A stretch of 64,000 nt of DNA from Chryseobacterium hagamense (GTDB taxonomy: Bacteria; Bacteroidota; Bacteroidia; Flavobacteriales; Weeksellaceae). Where the stretch lies: the NCBI RefSeq assembly GCF_007991455.1, contig NZ_BJYJ01000010.1, positions 1 to 64,000 of the forward strand, given 5' to 3'. The stretch's first letter is position 1, and every line of letters begins with the position of its first letter. The notes beneath the pieces are model-generated. The model had not been told where the DNA came from and ran no database searches. It worked only from the letters and a program-made list of their open reading frames with translations. The translations under genes and the position numbers were made by a program. Shown piece after piece: positions 15,893-23,890 of this stretch.

Positions 15893-16792
15893 ATGGCAAT
15901 TGTTACCCTTTACCGAGACTCCCAGTGCGAATGGGTAGATGTGGAGGCTCCCACGGCGGAAGACCTGGCGTTTTTACACGAACGATATGAGATCAACAAT
16001 CTTCTTCTGGAAGATACCCTGGATCCGAACCACCTTCCGAAATACGAAGAGGACGGCGACGTGAAATTTTTCCTGCTGCGGGAAAGCACCGAACTGGAGC
16101 GGAAAAACCTCAACACCATCAGCGACATCAGCACCAAAATCGGGATCTTTATCATGGGCAGGACGATTATTACCATCCACCGCATGAAGACCAGGAGCCT
16201 TACGGAAACCAAAAAGCAGCTCGCTGCCCTGAAAACAGAGACCACCTCCAAAAATATCGCCCTGCGGATTGCCCTGCTGATCATGAAAAGCTTCGACGAC
16301 GAATCGGTCAGCCTGCTGGAGACCATGGACAATATTGAAAATGAGATTTTCCTCAAAAATACCAACCACACCAACCAGATCAAGAGGCTCTATAAGCTGA
16401 AAAGAAAGTCGGGCCTTAATTCGAGGGTGCTTACCGTTTCTTCGGATGCCATCGATAAATTCAGGCTGCTGGGGCTTCAGGATTCCGAAGTCTCCGATTT
16501 AAAGGACAAACATAAGGATGTGGTTGCCGATTTCGACCACCTGAACATCCAGGTCACCAACCTGATCGGAATGTTCCTGGCGCTCTCCGACCAGAAGGCC
16601 AATCAGGTGATGAAAGTATTGGCTGTGTATTCCGTGTATTTTTTACCGATCACTTTTATTGCCGGGGTTTACGGGATGAATTTCGACAATATGCCGGAAC
16701 TGCACCATAAAAACGGGTATTTTTACACCCTGGGATTAATGGCAGTCGTTGTGATCTGCACGTTTATTTACGCGAGAAGGAAACAGTGGTAA
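15893..16792 (+). CDS. corA: CorA-type magnesium/divalent cation transporter
   Basis: 299 residues. A long cytoplasmic, helical N-terminal domain is followed by two C-terminal membrane helices. The signature YGMNFDNMPELH (GMN, near residue 260) lies between them and forms the selectivity filter of the pentameric channel. VLAVYSVYFLPITFIAGVYG is the first membrane helix and the protein ends ARRKQW. Family knowledge indicates Mg2+ (possibly Co2+/Ni2+) uptake. Neighbours do not suggest an operon. Confidence 0.92.
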   Translation: MAIVTLYRDSQCEWVDVEAPTAEDLAFLHERYEINNLLLEDTLDPNHLPKYEEDGDVKFFLLRESTELERKNLNTISDISTKIGIFIMGRTIITIHRMKTRSLTETKKQLAALKTETTSKNIALRIALLIMKSFDDESVSLLETMDNIENEIFLKNTNHTNQIKRLYKLKRKSGLNSRVLTVSSDAIDKFRLLGLQDSEVSDLKDKHKDVVADFDHLNIQVTNLIGMFLALSDQKANQVMKVLAVYSVYFLPITFIAGVYGMNFDNMPELHHKNGYFYTLGLMAVVVICTFIYARRKQW

Positions 16793-16917
16793 TGTTAAAT
16801 GGGTAGGCTGTTCTTAATGAACAACTGCAAAGACTGAAAAAATTTTTGCCGGAGTATTTTATTAAGGTAAGAATTAAATATCTTCGTTAACCAAGAATAA
16901 TTTAACTGCCAATCACC

Positions 16918-18504
16918 ATGAAAGCCGAAGCCCTGCAAAAAATCCTTGAAGACCCTACCCTTTCCAAAGCATCCAGAGAAAAACTTTCCGCATTGCACGA
17001 TCTTATTTCGGCCAAGGAATTTTCGGACCTCCTGGATAAAGAAGGGAACCAGTATGTGGAATTCGTACAGGAAGGCGGCGGGGTCTGGGGAAGTGCATTG
17101 GTCGGCTACCTATATGCCCTCGAAATTTTCGGGATCCGTTTCCTGAAAGTGGCCGGGACCAGTGCCGGAGCCATCAATACGATGCTGATTGCCGCCTGCC
17201 GGACAAAAGAGGAAACAAAAAGCGAAACCATCAGGGATATTCTGTTTAACTGGAGCTTTGCCGATTTTATGGATGGGAAACCCTACATCAGAACCACCAT
17301 CCATTCTATGCTTAACAACAGGAATTTCATCCGGAACAATGCGATCATTGCCGGTGTCATTATGCTGATCCTGGTTATTATGCCGTTTGCCATCCCATCG
17401 GAAACCACCCTGCGCGCCAAACTGCTGTTCCTGGTTCCGATCATCCCGATCCTTATTGCCATGATCTGCCTGATGAAACTGTACAACGATCTGAAAAAAG
17501 CAAATTCCGGACTGAATCCGGGAAATACGTTCCTGAATCAGATGGAAGCGGTGCTGGATGGTTTCGGCATCAAAACCGTTGCCGAACTGAACGAAAAGTT
17601 TGTACAGAAAGGCAAAAACCTGAACCTGGACTACCGCTACGGAAACGAAATGCAGTATTACGATATGGCCGTGGAAAGCATCGGGGAAATCTATACGAAC
17701 AACAAAGAACACATCGACGAGATCCGGTACCGGATTTTCTATGAAGGGACTATTAACAACGATTATTACAAACAAGACCCTTTTTACCTGCTGCAGTCGG
17801 AATATGTCGTAATCACCACGGACATCAATGCCAAGATCAAGGTGGAACTGCCGACCATGGCCAATCTGTACTGGTCCGAAGAAGAGCTCAAGCACATCAG
17901 CCCGGCGGAATTTGTCCGCGCCTCGATGTCGGTTCCCTTCTTTTTTGAGCCGTTTCAGAAACCGATCGACCGGAATGACGATTCGGTAAAATATGCCTGG
18001 AAATTCTGGATGAATACGAAGCCGGAAGACATCAATCCTGCAGGGGTTTTTATCGACGGCGGAAGCATTTCCAATTTTCCGATTGACCTCTTCCACTCCG
18101 CCGATATTTTTTACCCGAGAACACCGCTATTCGGGGTACAGCTTACCAGCGATTCCGATCTTCTTTCGGAAAAAGGAAAAACCAGCGAAGAGATTTTAAA
18201 ATCCCCATTTTCTTTCGGCGGCAATATCATCAGCACCCTGAAAGGCTTTAACGACAAAACCTTCCTCACGAAACACACCTTTTATCACCTGTTCAGCATC
18301 CAGACCGTAAACTGCGGAACCAGCAGCTGGCTGAATTTCTTTATGAAAAGAAACGAAAAGGAAGAACTCTTCAACCGCGGTTTCTCCGCCGCCCTCGACT
18401 TTCTCCACCAATTCGACTGGCAGAAATACAAATGCGAACGGATGATGCTTTCCATGAAAGAGAAAAAGATTCTGAAAGAAGAGGATACGAAGACGGTGGG
18501 GTAA
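16918..18504 (+). CDS. Patatin-like phospholipase with an inserted membrane hairpin
   Basis: 528 residues. The patatin dyad is present: Ser82 in VAGTSAGAIN and Asp380 in FIDGGSISNFP, with the oxyanion loop VQEGGGVWGSALVGYLYAL. Two hydrophobic helices (about 141-160 and 170-188, AGVIMLILVIMPFAI and LLFLVPIIPILIAMICL) are inserted in the catalytic domain, so it is probably an inner-membrane acyl hydrolase or phospholipase. The second half of the domain continues normally after the insert. No signal peptide. The gene is monocistronic, with 125 bp of unremarkable sequence after corA. Confidence 0.88.
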   Translation: MKAEALQKILEDPTLSKASREKLSALHDLISAKEFSDLLDKEGNQYVEFVQEGGGVWGSALVGYLYALEIFGIRFLKVAGTSAGAINTMLIAACRTKEETKSETIRDILFNWSFADFMDGKPYIRTTIHSMLNNRNFIRNNAIIAGVIMLILVIMPFAIPSETTLRAKLLFLVPIIPILIAMICLMKLYNDLKKANSGLNPGNTFLNQMEAVLDGFGIKTVAELNEKFVQKGKNLNLDYRYGNEMQYYDMAVESIGEIYTNNKEHIDEIRYRIFYEGTINNDYYKQDPFYLLQSEYVVITTDINAKIKVELPTMANLYWSEEELKHISPAEFVRASMSVPFFFEPFQKPIDRNDDSVKYAWKFWMNTKPEDINPAGVFIDGGSISNFPIDLFHSADIFYPRTPLFGVQLTSDSDLLSEKGKTSEEILKSPFSFGGNIISTLKGFNDKTFLTKHTFYHLFSIQTVNCGTSSWLNFFMKRNEKEELFNRGFSAALDFLHQFDWQKYKCERMMLSMKEKKILKEEDTKTVG

Positions 18505-18600
18505 AATAACTCTACAACATCCTTAAAATAAACTATTTTATATAAATAAAAAAAAACACCTAGGGAATCGAATTTTTTTTGGATATTTAGTTTTTTTAAA

Positions 18601-18608
18601 TATATTTG
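18601..18608 (+). promoter_or_regulatory. Promoter -7 box (TATATTTG)
   Basis: It fits TAnnTTTG, 65 bp before the ATG of the interrupted lipoprotein gene at 18673, in a very AT-rich leader. Confidence 0.55.
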
Positions 18609-18672
18609 TCCTGTTAAAACCAAATGCGCATTAAGTTTAACAATTAAGTAATTAATATTAAACTAATTGAAA

Positions 18673-19365
18673 ATGAAAAAATCTTTCTTAACAAAACTCT
18701 ATTTGTTACTTATTACGACCTCTTTATTTTTAACAGCTTGCAATCAGCAAAATGAACTGGAAAATCCGGACGTACCTGTTGGCAATGCAAAAAATAATCA
18801 TTATTCTTCCAGGACCGTAAACCTAACGAAGGTACAACTGATTGATGAACTGGCAAAGGACAAAGAATTTATTGATCTGGGTAACAGCTTTGTTAATTTT
18901 ATCGGTAATATGCCTGATAAACAAAATTTTTTTAAAAATTATAATGAAGAAGATTTTAAAAAAGGTGGGGAAAGTTATTTTCTAAATTTAACGGGCTATA
19001 AAAATGATGACATAGATCTCTCCTTAGCAGTCATCAATGATTTGCTATATAATATATAAGATAAATATCCACAGCTAAAGTATGATGGCAGTAATGAAAT
19101 ATTCATCAATGAAGTTATTGAAGCAGCCTGCAGTAAGATCGATAATCCTGAGTCAGCTAAAATCAGTCCTTGCCAGGCATGTGTTAAAAAATGGAAACCA
19201 CGAATGATTACAGCTACTATTTTAGGTGGCATAGTTGGTGGAGCTTCCGGAGCATTTGGCGGAGGAGGCTGGGGTGCGGTATTTGGTGCCTGGGGCGGCG
19301 CTGTGATTGGTTTTGCAGGAACCGGTTGGGGATTACAGGATTGTTTGGAAGCAGCAGGATGTTAA
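18673..19365 (+). pseudogene. Glycine-zipper lipoprotein gene split by an in-frame stop
   Basis: The ATG at 18673 starts a lipoprotein (signal ending LFLTACNQQ) that is stopped by TAA at 19057-19059. The same frame stays open to 19365 and encodes a clearly protein-like continuation: DKYPQLKYDGSNEIFINEVI, a CQACVKKWKP motif, then a striking glycine zipper (GGIVGGASGAFGGGGWGAVF, GAWGGAVIGFAGTGWG) and a Cys at the end (AAGC). The intact product would be about 230 residues. Glycine zippers are typical of pore-forming peptides and membrane-inserting tails. The 3' half could be expressed separately from the ATG at 19204 (53 residues). A membrane protein gene follows 12 bp later. Confidence 0.7.
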
Positions 19366-19377
19366 TTGTACAAAATT

Positions 19378-19719
19378 ATGGAAACAAATAAATATAAATC
19401 TATTGTTGGAATCGCTGCCCCATTAGTAGGCATTATTTATTTTGGTTATACCTGGCTTAGCGATTCGTATAATGATCATCCGAATTACGATTACAGACAG
19501 AATATCATTGGACAGTTTGCATTTTTTTCATTTTTTATACTACTAATATTCAATATATTAAAAGTCATTCGTAAAGAATCAGTTTTTATTTATCTGTTGT
19601 TTATCTTTCTTTTCATATTAACGGTTTACCTTCTGATTACTAAACTATTTTTATACCCGTTTTTTATTGTTATCGGAATATCGTTCTTTCTGTTTTATTC
19701 GAGAAAATGGTTTCCATAA
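19378..19719 (+). CDS. Small four-helix membrane protein (possible immunity protein)
   Basis: 113 residues from the ATG at 19378. Hydrophobic segments: IVGIAAPLVGIIYFGYTW, FAFFSFFILLIFNIL, VFIYLLFIFLFILTVYLLI and FFIVIGISFFLFY. No catalytic motif. Its position 12 bp after the glycine-zipper gene suggests a partner or immunity role, as in two-gene bacteriocin loci; this is inference only. Composition is AT-rich. The next ORF starts inside its 3' end. Confidence 0.7.
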   Translation: METNKYKSIVGIAAPLVGIIYFGYTWLSDSYNDHPNYDYRQNIIGQFAFFSFFILLIFNILKVIRKESVFIYLLFIFLFILTVYLLITKLFLYPFFIVIGISFFLFYSRKWFP

Positions 19720-19883
19720 CTGACATTTTTCAACACCTGACTAAAATTAAACAGAGGCAGTTCTCACAAATTGTGGCAACGGCCTCTTTAATGTTGCAGC
19801 ATATCATATATAAGATGTATATTTCTAAAGTTATTTCAAAAGATAAACAAATTCTCAGTTCAAAAATTATTAAAAGACAATGA
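19707..19883 (+). CDS. Overlooked 58-aa basic ORF coupled to both neighbours
   Basis: It starts 13 nt inside the membrane-protein gene, and its TGA overlaps the ATG of the DUF2199 gene (ATGA). The product begins MVSITDIFQHLTKIKQRQF and ends SSKIIKRQ. It is strongly basic and probably an amphipathic helix. The double overlap parallels the 56-aa ORF of the RiPP cassette. No family is recognised, and it could be a decayed gene end. Confidence 0.45.
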   Translation: MVSITDIFQHLTKIKQRQFSQIVATASLMLQHIIYKMYISKVISKDKQILSSKIIKRQ

Positions 19884-20380
19884 TAAAATACATCTGCCCA
19901 TGTTGTGGCGAACAAAAGGAAGACTGGCCTGCAATAGCCTATTCTGCGCCATATCCCTATTTCGGTTTATCGGAAGATGAAATAAAGAATTCCGAATTAA
20001 CATCCGATTTTTGCATTATCCGGTACCTGGATGAAACCTGTTATTTTATCAGGGTTGTTCTGGTGCAGGAAGTAATTGATGATTGTCAGAATCTCGAATA
20101 TGGGATATGGGTCTCTTTAAGCGAAAAAAGTTTTGAGAATTACGTAGAAAATTATGATCATAAAGAATTTGAAAGCGGATGTTTCGGATGGTTGGCAAAT
20201 TACCTTCCTGACTATGATTTCAGCAATGCTATTCCGACTGATGTTTTTATCAATAACAAAATGGGAAGACCTTTTATCTATCCTCATGAAAGCCATGATC
20301 ATCCCTTTGTGAAAGATTTTTACAAGGGAATTTCAAAAGAAGAAGCAGAGAGAAGAATCAACTTTGTGTTGAGTAAATAA
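19880..20380 (+). CDS. DUF2199 domain protein
   Basis: 166 residues. The N-terminal YICPCCGEQ is a zinc-binding Cys cluster, followed by the DUF2199 pattern (SAPYPYFGLSEDE, SDFCIIRYLDETCYFIRVVL, then YGIWVSLSEKSFENY). Function is unknown; small DUF families of this kind often appear in immunity or toxin-adjacent loci. It starts in an ATGA overlap with the 58-aa ORF. Two more small genes follow on the same strand at short spacing, so a single operon from 19378 to 21142 is plausible. Confidence 0.8.
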   Translation: MIKYICPCCGEQKEDWPAIAYSAPYPYFGLSEDEIKNSELTSDFCIIRYLDETCYFIRVVLVQEVIDDCQNLEYGIWVSLSEKSFENYVENYDHKEFESGCFGWLANYLPDYDFSNAIPTDVFINNKMGRPFIYPHESHDHPFVKDFYKGISKEEAERRINFVLSK

Positions 20381-20399
20381 AAAAAACAGATTTCAATTC

Positions 20400-20741
20400 A
20401 TGGATCAGGAAACGGTAAAATATATTATCCGCTATTTCGGCCATCTTATGACGGATGATGAAAAAGCAGCCTCACAAAATCACATGTATCTGTCTAAATC
20501 TTCCGATAATGGAAAGCTGAGAGAAATCATGACGGAAAGAGGCTGGATCCGTCATACGGCTGAAACCGGTCATCTGCTCGAAAATGGCTATGATGAGTTT
20601 GAAATCAATGCGGCCAAGCGTATCGTCGCACAGACATCCGAAAAGGTTTTTTTCAACAATTGCCCGAACTGTGGAAAGCTGGCAAGCCCCCCCGCTGCGA
20701 GACAATGCAGATACTGCGGACTGAATTGGCACCAGAAATAA
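20400..20741 (+). CDS. Small protein with C-terminal zinc ribbon
   Basis: 113 residues. A helical N-terminal part (KYIIRYFGHLMTDDEKAA) is followed by a zinc ribbon with paired cysteines, NNCPNCGKLA and CRYCGLNWH. No further family recognised. It lies 19 bp after the DUF2199 gene, which also starts with a Cys cluster. Function unknown. Confidence 0.7.
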   Translation: MDQETVKYIIRYFGHLMTDDEKAASQNHMYLSKSSDNGKLREIMTERGWIRHTAETGHLLENGYDEFEINAAKRIVAQTSEKVFFNNCPNCGKLASPPAARQCRYCGLNWHQK

Positions 20742-20767
20742 ATTTTAAAGTTTAAATACTTCTATTA

Positions 20768-21142
20768 ATGATTACTAAAACCGATTTACGAGATATACTG
20801 GATCTCCCTCTGTTTGACACCACCAGCGCAACAGAAACATTCCAGAACCAGACGCTCCGTCCTGTTTTGAAATTGCAGAATGAGATGTACCTGATGTTCT
20901 TTAAAGATTATGCGCTGCGTAAAATTTCAGATTTTGATACGCTGAAAAAGGAACAGAAAATAAATTTCATCGATCAGAGCCTGCAGAAAGATAACGCGTT
21001 GAGAAATACGATGATCGGAATAACCATCGGCATGCTGACTCCGGAAGAAATGGAAATCTATCTTTCCGATACCAAATCATCTAATAAAAGAATTATTTCG
21101 ATGCTTACGGAAAGGATTAAAAGTCAATGGGAACTCATTTAA
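20768..21142 (+). CDS. Conserved hypothetical protein
   Basis: 124 residues, soluble and helical (MITKTDLRDILDLPLFDTTS). The middle resembles proteins that databases often call glyoxalase without basis; no metal-binding motif is visible. It follows the zinc-ribbon gene by 26 bp. The R1 repeat begins 1 bp after its stop, so the repeat may supply transcript termination. Confidence 0.6.
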   Translation: MITKTDLRDILDLPLFDTTSATETFQNQTLRPVLKLQNEMYLMFFKDYALRKISDFDTLKKEQKINFIDQSLQKDNALRNTMIGITIGMLTPEEMEIYLSDTKSSNKRIISMLTERIKSQWELI

Positions 21143-21143
21143 T

Positions 21144-21432
21144 TTAACGTGAATTCGGAGTAGAAACCTGATTAAAGGGCTGGAAGAGGGCGCCCGGATG
21201 CTGGAAGTTTTTCAGTTAAGATACTTCTGGTGGCTTGGATATCAAAATAATTTTCTTGGATAAATCTAAAAAAACTTTATAAGATCCTGCACTCACCCCA
21301 ACACCTATATATTACTGAAAAAAAAAATCAGTTACGATTTAATTCATGTTATTTAGTTTGATGAGAAAACCTTTGATCCTGTTTTGACAAAATAACCTTC
21401 TAGCATCCCGCTTCCCGCTTCCCTCTTCCAGC
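21144..21432. repeat. Dispersed element R1, copy D (head-to-head arrangement)
   Basis: It starts TTAACGTGAATTCGG one base after the 20768 gene's stop, with AGGGCTGGAAGAGGGCGCCC inside its left end. The right end carries the opposite-strand version (CCCGCTTCCCTCTTCCAGCC) running into the tag stop codon. The two ends form a long inverted repeat around an unrelated middle, unlike the other copies. Confidence 0.6.
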
Positions 21433-21987
21433 CTATGCTCCTTCCAGCCACTTGGGATTCTGTTCCAGCACTTTCTGATACACCGGACAGCTTTCCGGAT
21501 GGCAGCCTTTCAGGTAACCGGTACTCATCAGGAATTCGTTGACAATTTCCCCGCCGGTGAATTTAAAGGTCTTCTTAAAAAGCTTCATCCATTCCGGCAA
21601 TGTTTTCGGATGGTGATGGTCCAGCCATTTCTCGAACGAACCGAATTCCTGCTGCAGTCCGACAATGGTTTTGGCATTTTCGATGGCGGCGTTTACCTTC
21701 AATTTATTTCGGATAATCCCCGGATCGGCAAGCAGCCGCTCGCGGTCGGCTTCGGTATACGCTGCAACCTTTTTTATCTCAAAATTGTCATACGCTTTTC
21801 TGAAACCCTCCTCCTTTTTCAGGATGGTTTCCCAGCTCAGCCCTGCCTGGTTGATCTCCATCACCAGCCTTCCGAACAGTTCGTTGTCATCATGAATCGG
21901 AAAACCGTAATAATGGTCGTGGTAGTTTTGGTGAAGAGCCCGTCTGCTTTCGGGCTGCATGGTTTCGATAACGGTGCAATAGCTCAT
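21433..21987 (-). CDS. tag: DNA-3-methyladenine glycosylase I
   Basis: 184 residues from the ATG at 21987. It removes 3-methyladenine from alkylated DNA, beginning base-excision repair. Family features: YHDHYYGFPIHDDNELFGRL, INQAGLSWETILKKEEGFRK, AKTIVGLQQEFGSFEKWLD and the C-terminal STGYLKGCHPESC, whose Cys/His residues bind zinc in E. coli Tag. An upstream in-frame ATG at 22029 is rejected because a TATCTTTG promoter box (22006-22013) lies between it and 21987. The stop codon lies at the edge of R1 copy D. Confidence 0.9.
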   Translation of the reverse strand: MSYCTVIETMQPESRRALHQNYHDHYYGFPIHDDNELFGRLVMEINQAGLSWETILKKEEGFRKAYDNFEIKKVAAYTEADRERLLADPGIIRNKLKVNAAIENAKTIVGLQQEFGSFEKWLDHHHPKTLPEWMKLFKKTFKFTGGEIVNEFLMSTGYLKGCHPESCPVYQKVLEQNPKWLEGA

Positions 21988-22005
21988 AATGGTTCTTTTA
22001 TGATG

Positions 22006-22013
22006 CAAAGATA
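22006..22013 (-). promoter_or_regulatory. tag promoter -7 box (TATCTTTG on the minus strand)
   Basis: It fits TAnnTTTG, 18 bp upstream of the tag ATG, and fixes the start at 21987. Confidence 0.6.
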
Positions 22014-22103
22014 AGACGGATAATGACAAGGGGATGGCAGAAGGAAATTTTAATACAATAATTTTGGCCGGTTATTTAAGAATAATGGAAGCCTGATGTG
22101 GAA

Positions 22104-22150
22104 TCTGGATGAAGTGGCGGGAAGCGGATGCCGGAAGTTTTCTCAGCCAA
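22104..22150. repeat. R1 fragment E
   Basis: The segment GGGAAGCGGATGCCGGAAGT matches the R1 hallmark. Neither terminus is recognisable. The remainder of the roughly 600-bp gap 22030-22630 contains no supported gene. Confidence 0.5.
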
Positions 22151-22630
22151 TCCTATAATTAATCGATTAAAAAAATGAGTGTGATGATATCCGGTTAAAT
22201 TTTAATAGAGCCCGGCAGGAAATTTTTAAGCATCTTTTTTAATGGAAATTTTGAAAAAACAGGGATCCTCCGGAGTTCCGGGAGTGCGGAGTTCCGATGA
22301 TTGACGACACAGATATTTTTCATCAGGAGACATTACGAAGCTGTCAATTCACCAGACAGATATCCTCGACATTTAACTTAAATTCAATTAGTTAAAAATA
22401 AATCCAGTTAGATCATGGCTTCAAGAAATTTCCTCCTGCACGTTGTAAAGCAAGCCATTCAAATATTTAATAGGTAAATAATAGAAAACGGTCCTGCCGC
22501 TATCCTACCTCTTCCGATAGTTTTAACCGGATTTAATTTCAGGTCACATTCATATTAAAACCATTTAAAATTTAACCGGTTTCTTTATCGAAAAGCATTA
22601 TTTTCGCATGGAATTAAGATTTGACCAACC

Positions 22631-23452
22631 ATGAAGTATTTTGCGTTTTTGCTTTTCTTCTTATTGATTAATTGTGATAAAAAGGAAAATCAACATCTGA
22701 TTAAGCCTCAACATATTCCCCAGGAAAATATTGCCTTACTGGTAGATAATTCCCTGACGATGCTGGCCCCCGATTTTCAACCCAACAGGATCATCACGAT
22801 GAAGGAAGTTATCGTAAACCTGATTAAAAAGAAAAAAGAAAATCAGGCTTTCTCGATTGTGGTTTTTGCCGGTAATTCTTTCCTGCTCTGCCCGCTGACG
22901 AAAGATAAAAACCAATTGTTGTCAGCCGTTGATAAACTTGACCGTGGAATTATGAAAATGATACCGGGAACCAATTTTTCCAATACCCTGTTTAACGGAA
23001 TCGCTTCCCTTAAAAATCAGTCCGGTAATAGAACGATGATCCTCTTTACCGACGGGAAAGAAAATTTAAAATCTTATCCGTACCAGCTTGCTTTGGATGA
23101 TGCTGCCGGAAAAAATATAAGAATCGATGCGGTGGTCATTACGGCAAAAGACTCCGTGATGATGCCCAGCACGATGGATCTGAATGGCAACATCCAGTTC
23201 GCCAAAGTGAAAGCAGAGCCGATAGACCGTATCCTGATCAGGAAAATAACCTCAGAAACCGGAGGAGATTTTAAAGTATTCTATACCAAAAAGGAACTGA
23301 TGGAATTTGACATCATCCGGTTCATTTCTGAAAAACCAAAAGAATCAAAACCTGCAAAAAAGACAGCGAGAATCAATGAGAATAAACTAAGTAAAATCTA
23401 TGAGGAAATCCAGAGAACCAATGACAGCCTGAAAATCCTGTTTGAAAAATAA
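22631..23452 (+). CDS. VWA-domain lipoprotein
   Basis: 273 residues. The signal ends LLINCDKKE (lipobox Cys15). The von Willebrand factor A domain (about 33-215) shows a MIDAS metal site: DNSLTM (DxSxT-like), PGTNFS (Thr) and FTDGKEN (Asp). The C-terminal tail is Lys-rich and helical (IYEEIQRTNDSLKILFEK). It resembles BatA/BatB-type VWA proteins but lacks their membrane helices and neighbours. It is probably a membrane-attached binding protein. It stands alone, followed by a terminator. Confidence 0.8.
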   Translation: MKYFAFLLFFLLINCDKKENQHLIKPQHIPQENIALLVDNSLTMLAPDFQPNRIITMKEVIVNLIKKKKENQAFSIVVFAGNSFLLCPLTKDKNQLLSAVDKLDRGIMKMIPGTNFSNTLFNGIASLKNQSGNRTMILFTDGKENLKSYPYQLALDDAAGKNIRIDAVVITAKDSVMMPSTMDLNGNIQFAKVKAEPIDRILIRKITSETGGDFKVFYTKKELMEFDIIRFISEKPKESKPAKKTARINENKLSKIYEEIQRTNDSLKILFEK

Positions 23453-23475
23453 ATTTCTCATCGTATTAAAAAACA

Positions 23476-23500
23476 AAAACCTCCGGACGGGAGGTTTTTC
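23476..23500 (+). terminator. Terminator of the VWA lipoprotein gene
   Basis: Stem AAAACCTCC / GGAGGTTTT with a short loop and T-tail, 24 bp after the stop. Confidence 0.8.
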
Positions 23501-23517
23501 ATTATTTCAATACTTAA

Positions 23518-23890
23518 TTAACGTGAGTTCGATCGTAGTGATTTCGTATTCAGTCAATTCTTTAATTCAAAAATAAAAATGAGGCTGATTCAGTTGGGAC
23601 TTTGGATACCACTCACCTTGTCGGAACAAATAAACGGTTCGCACTTTTGACAGGACTTCATCCTATCCTGTATTAAGCCGAACTCATGTTAAAATAATAT
23701 GAATCCGTCCCCCTGATTGAAAAAAAACAAGGCTGGCTATTCAGTATTTAATAAGCCCCCCTGATAAAGCGATAACCTATTCAATTTGATAATCAATATC
23801 TTTGATCCTGTGTCTGACAAGAGAAACTTCCGGCATCCGGCTTCCTGCTTCCAGCCTATCCATCCAGATTCTTCGTCGAGTTCACGTTAA
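23518..23890. repeat. Dispersed element R1, copy F (full length, 373 bp)
   Basis: It starts TTAACGTGAGTTCG and ends CGAGTTCACGTTAA; the ends pair over about 14 bp except for the G/C at the inner position. It contains TTTAATTCAAAAATAAAAAT on the left and CTTCCGGCATCCGGCTTCC on the right. An extra inner terminus-like CGAACTCATGTTAA lies at 23679-23692. The right end touches the stop codon of emrB. Confidence 0.75.

Noticed and set aside
17110..18096. 328-codon minus-strand ORF opposite the patatin gene
   Set aside because: It is an antisense shadow; the plus strand has full patatin motifs and the minus translation is His/Asp/Phe-rich without any domain.
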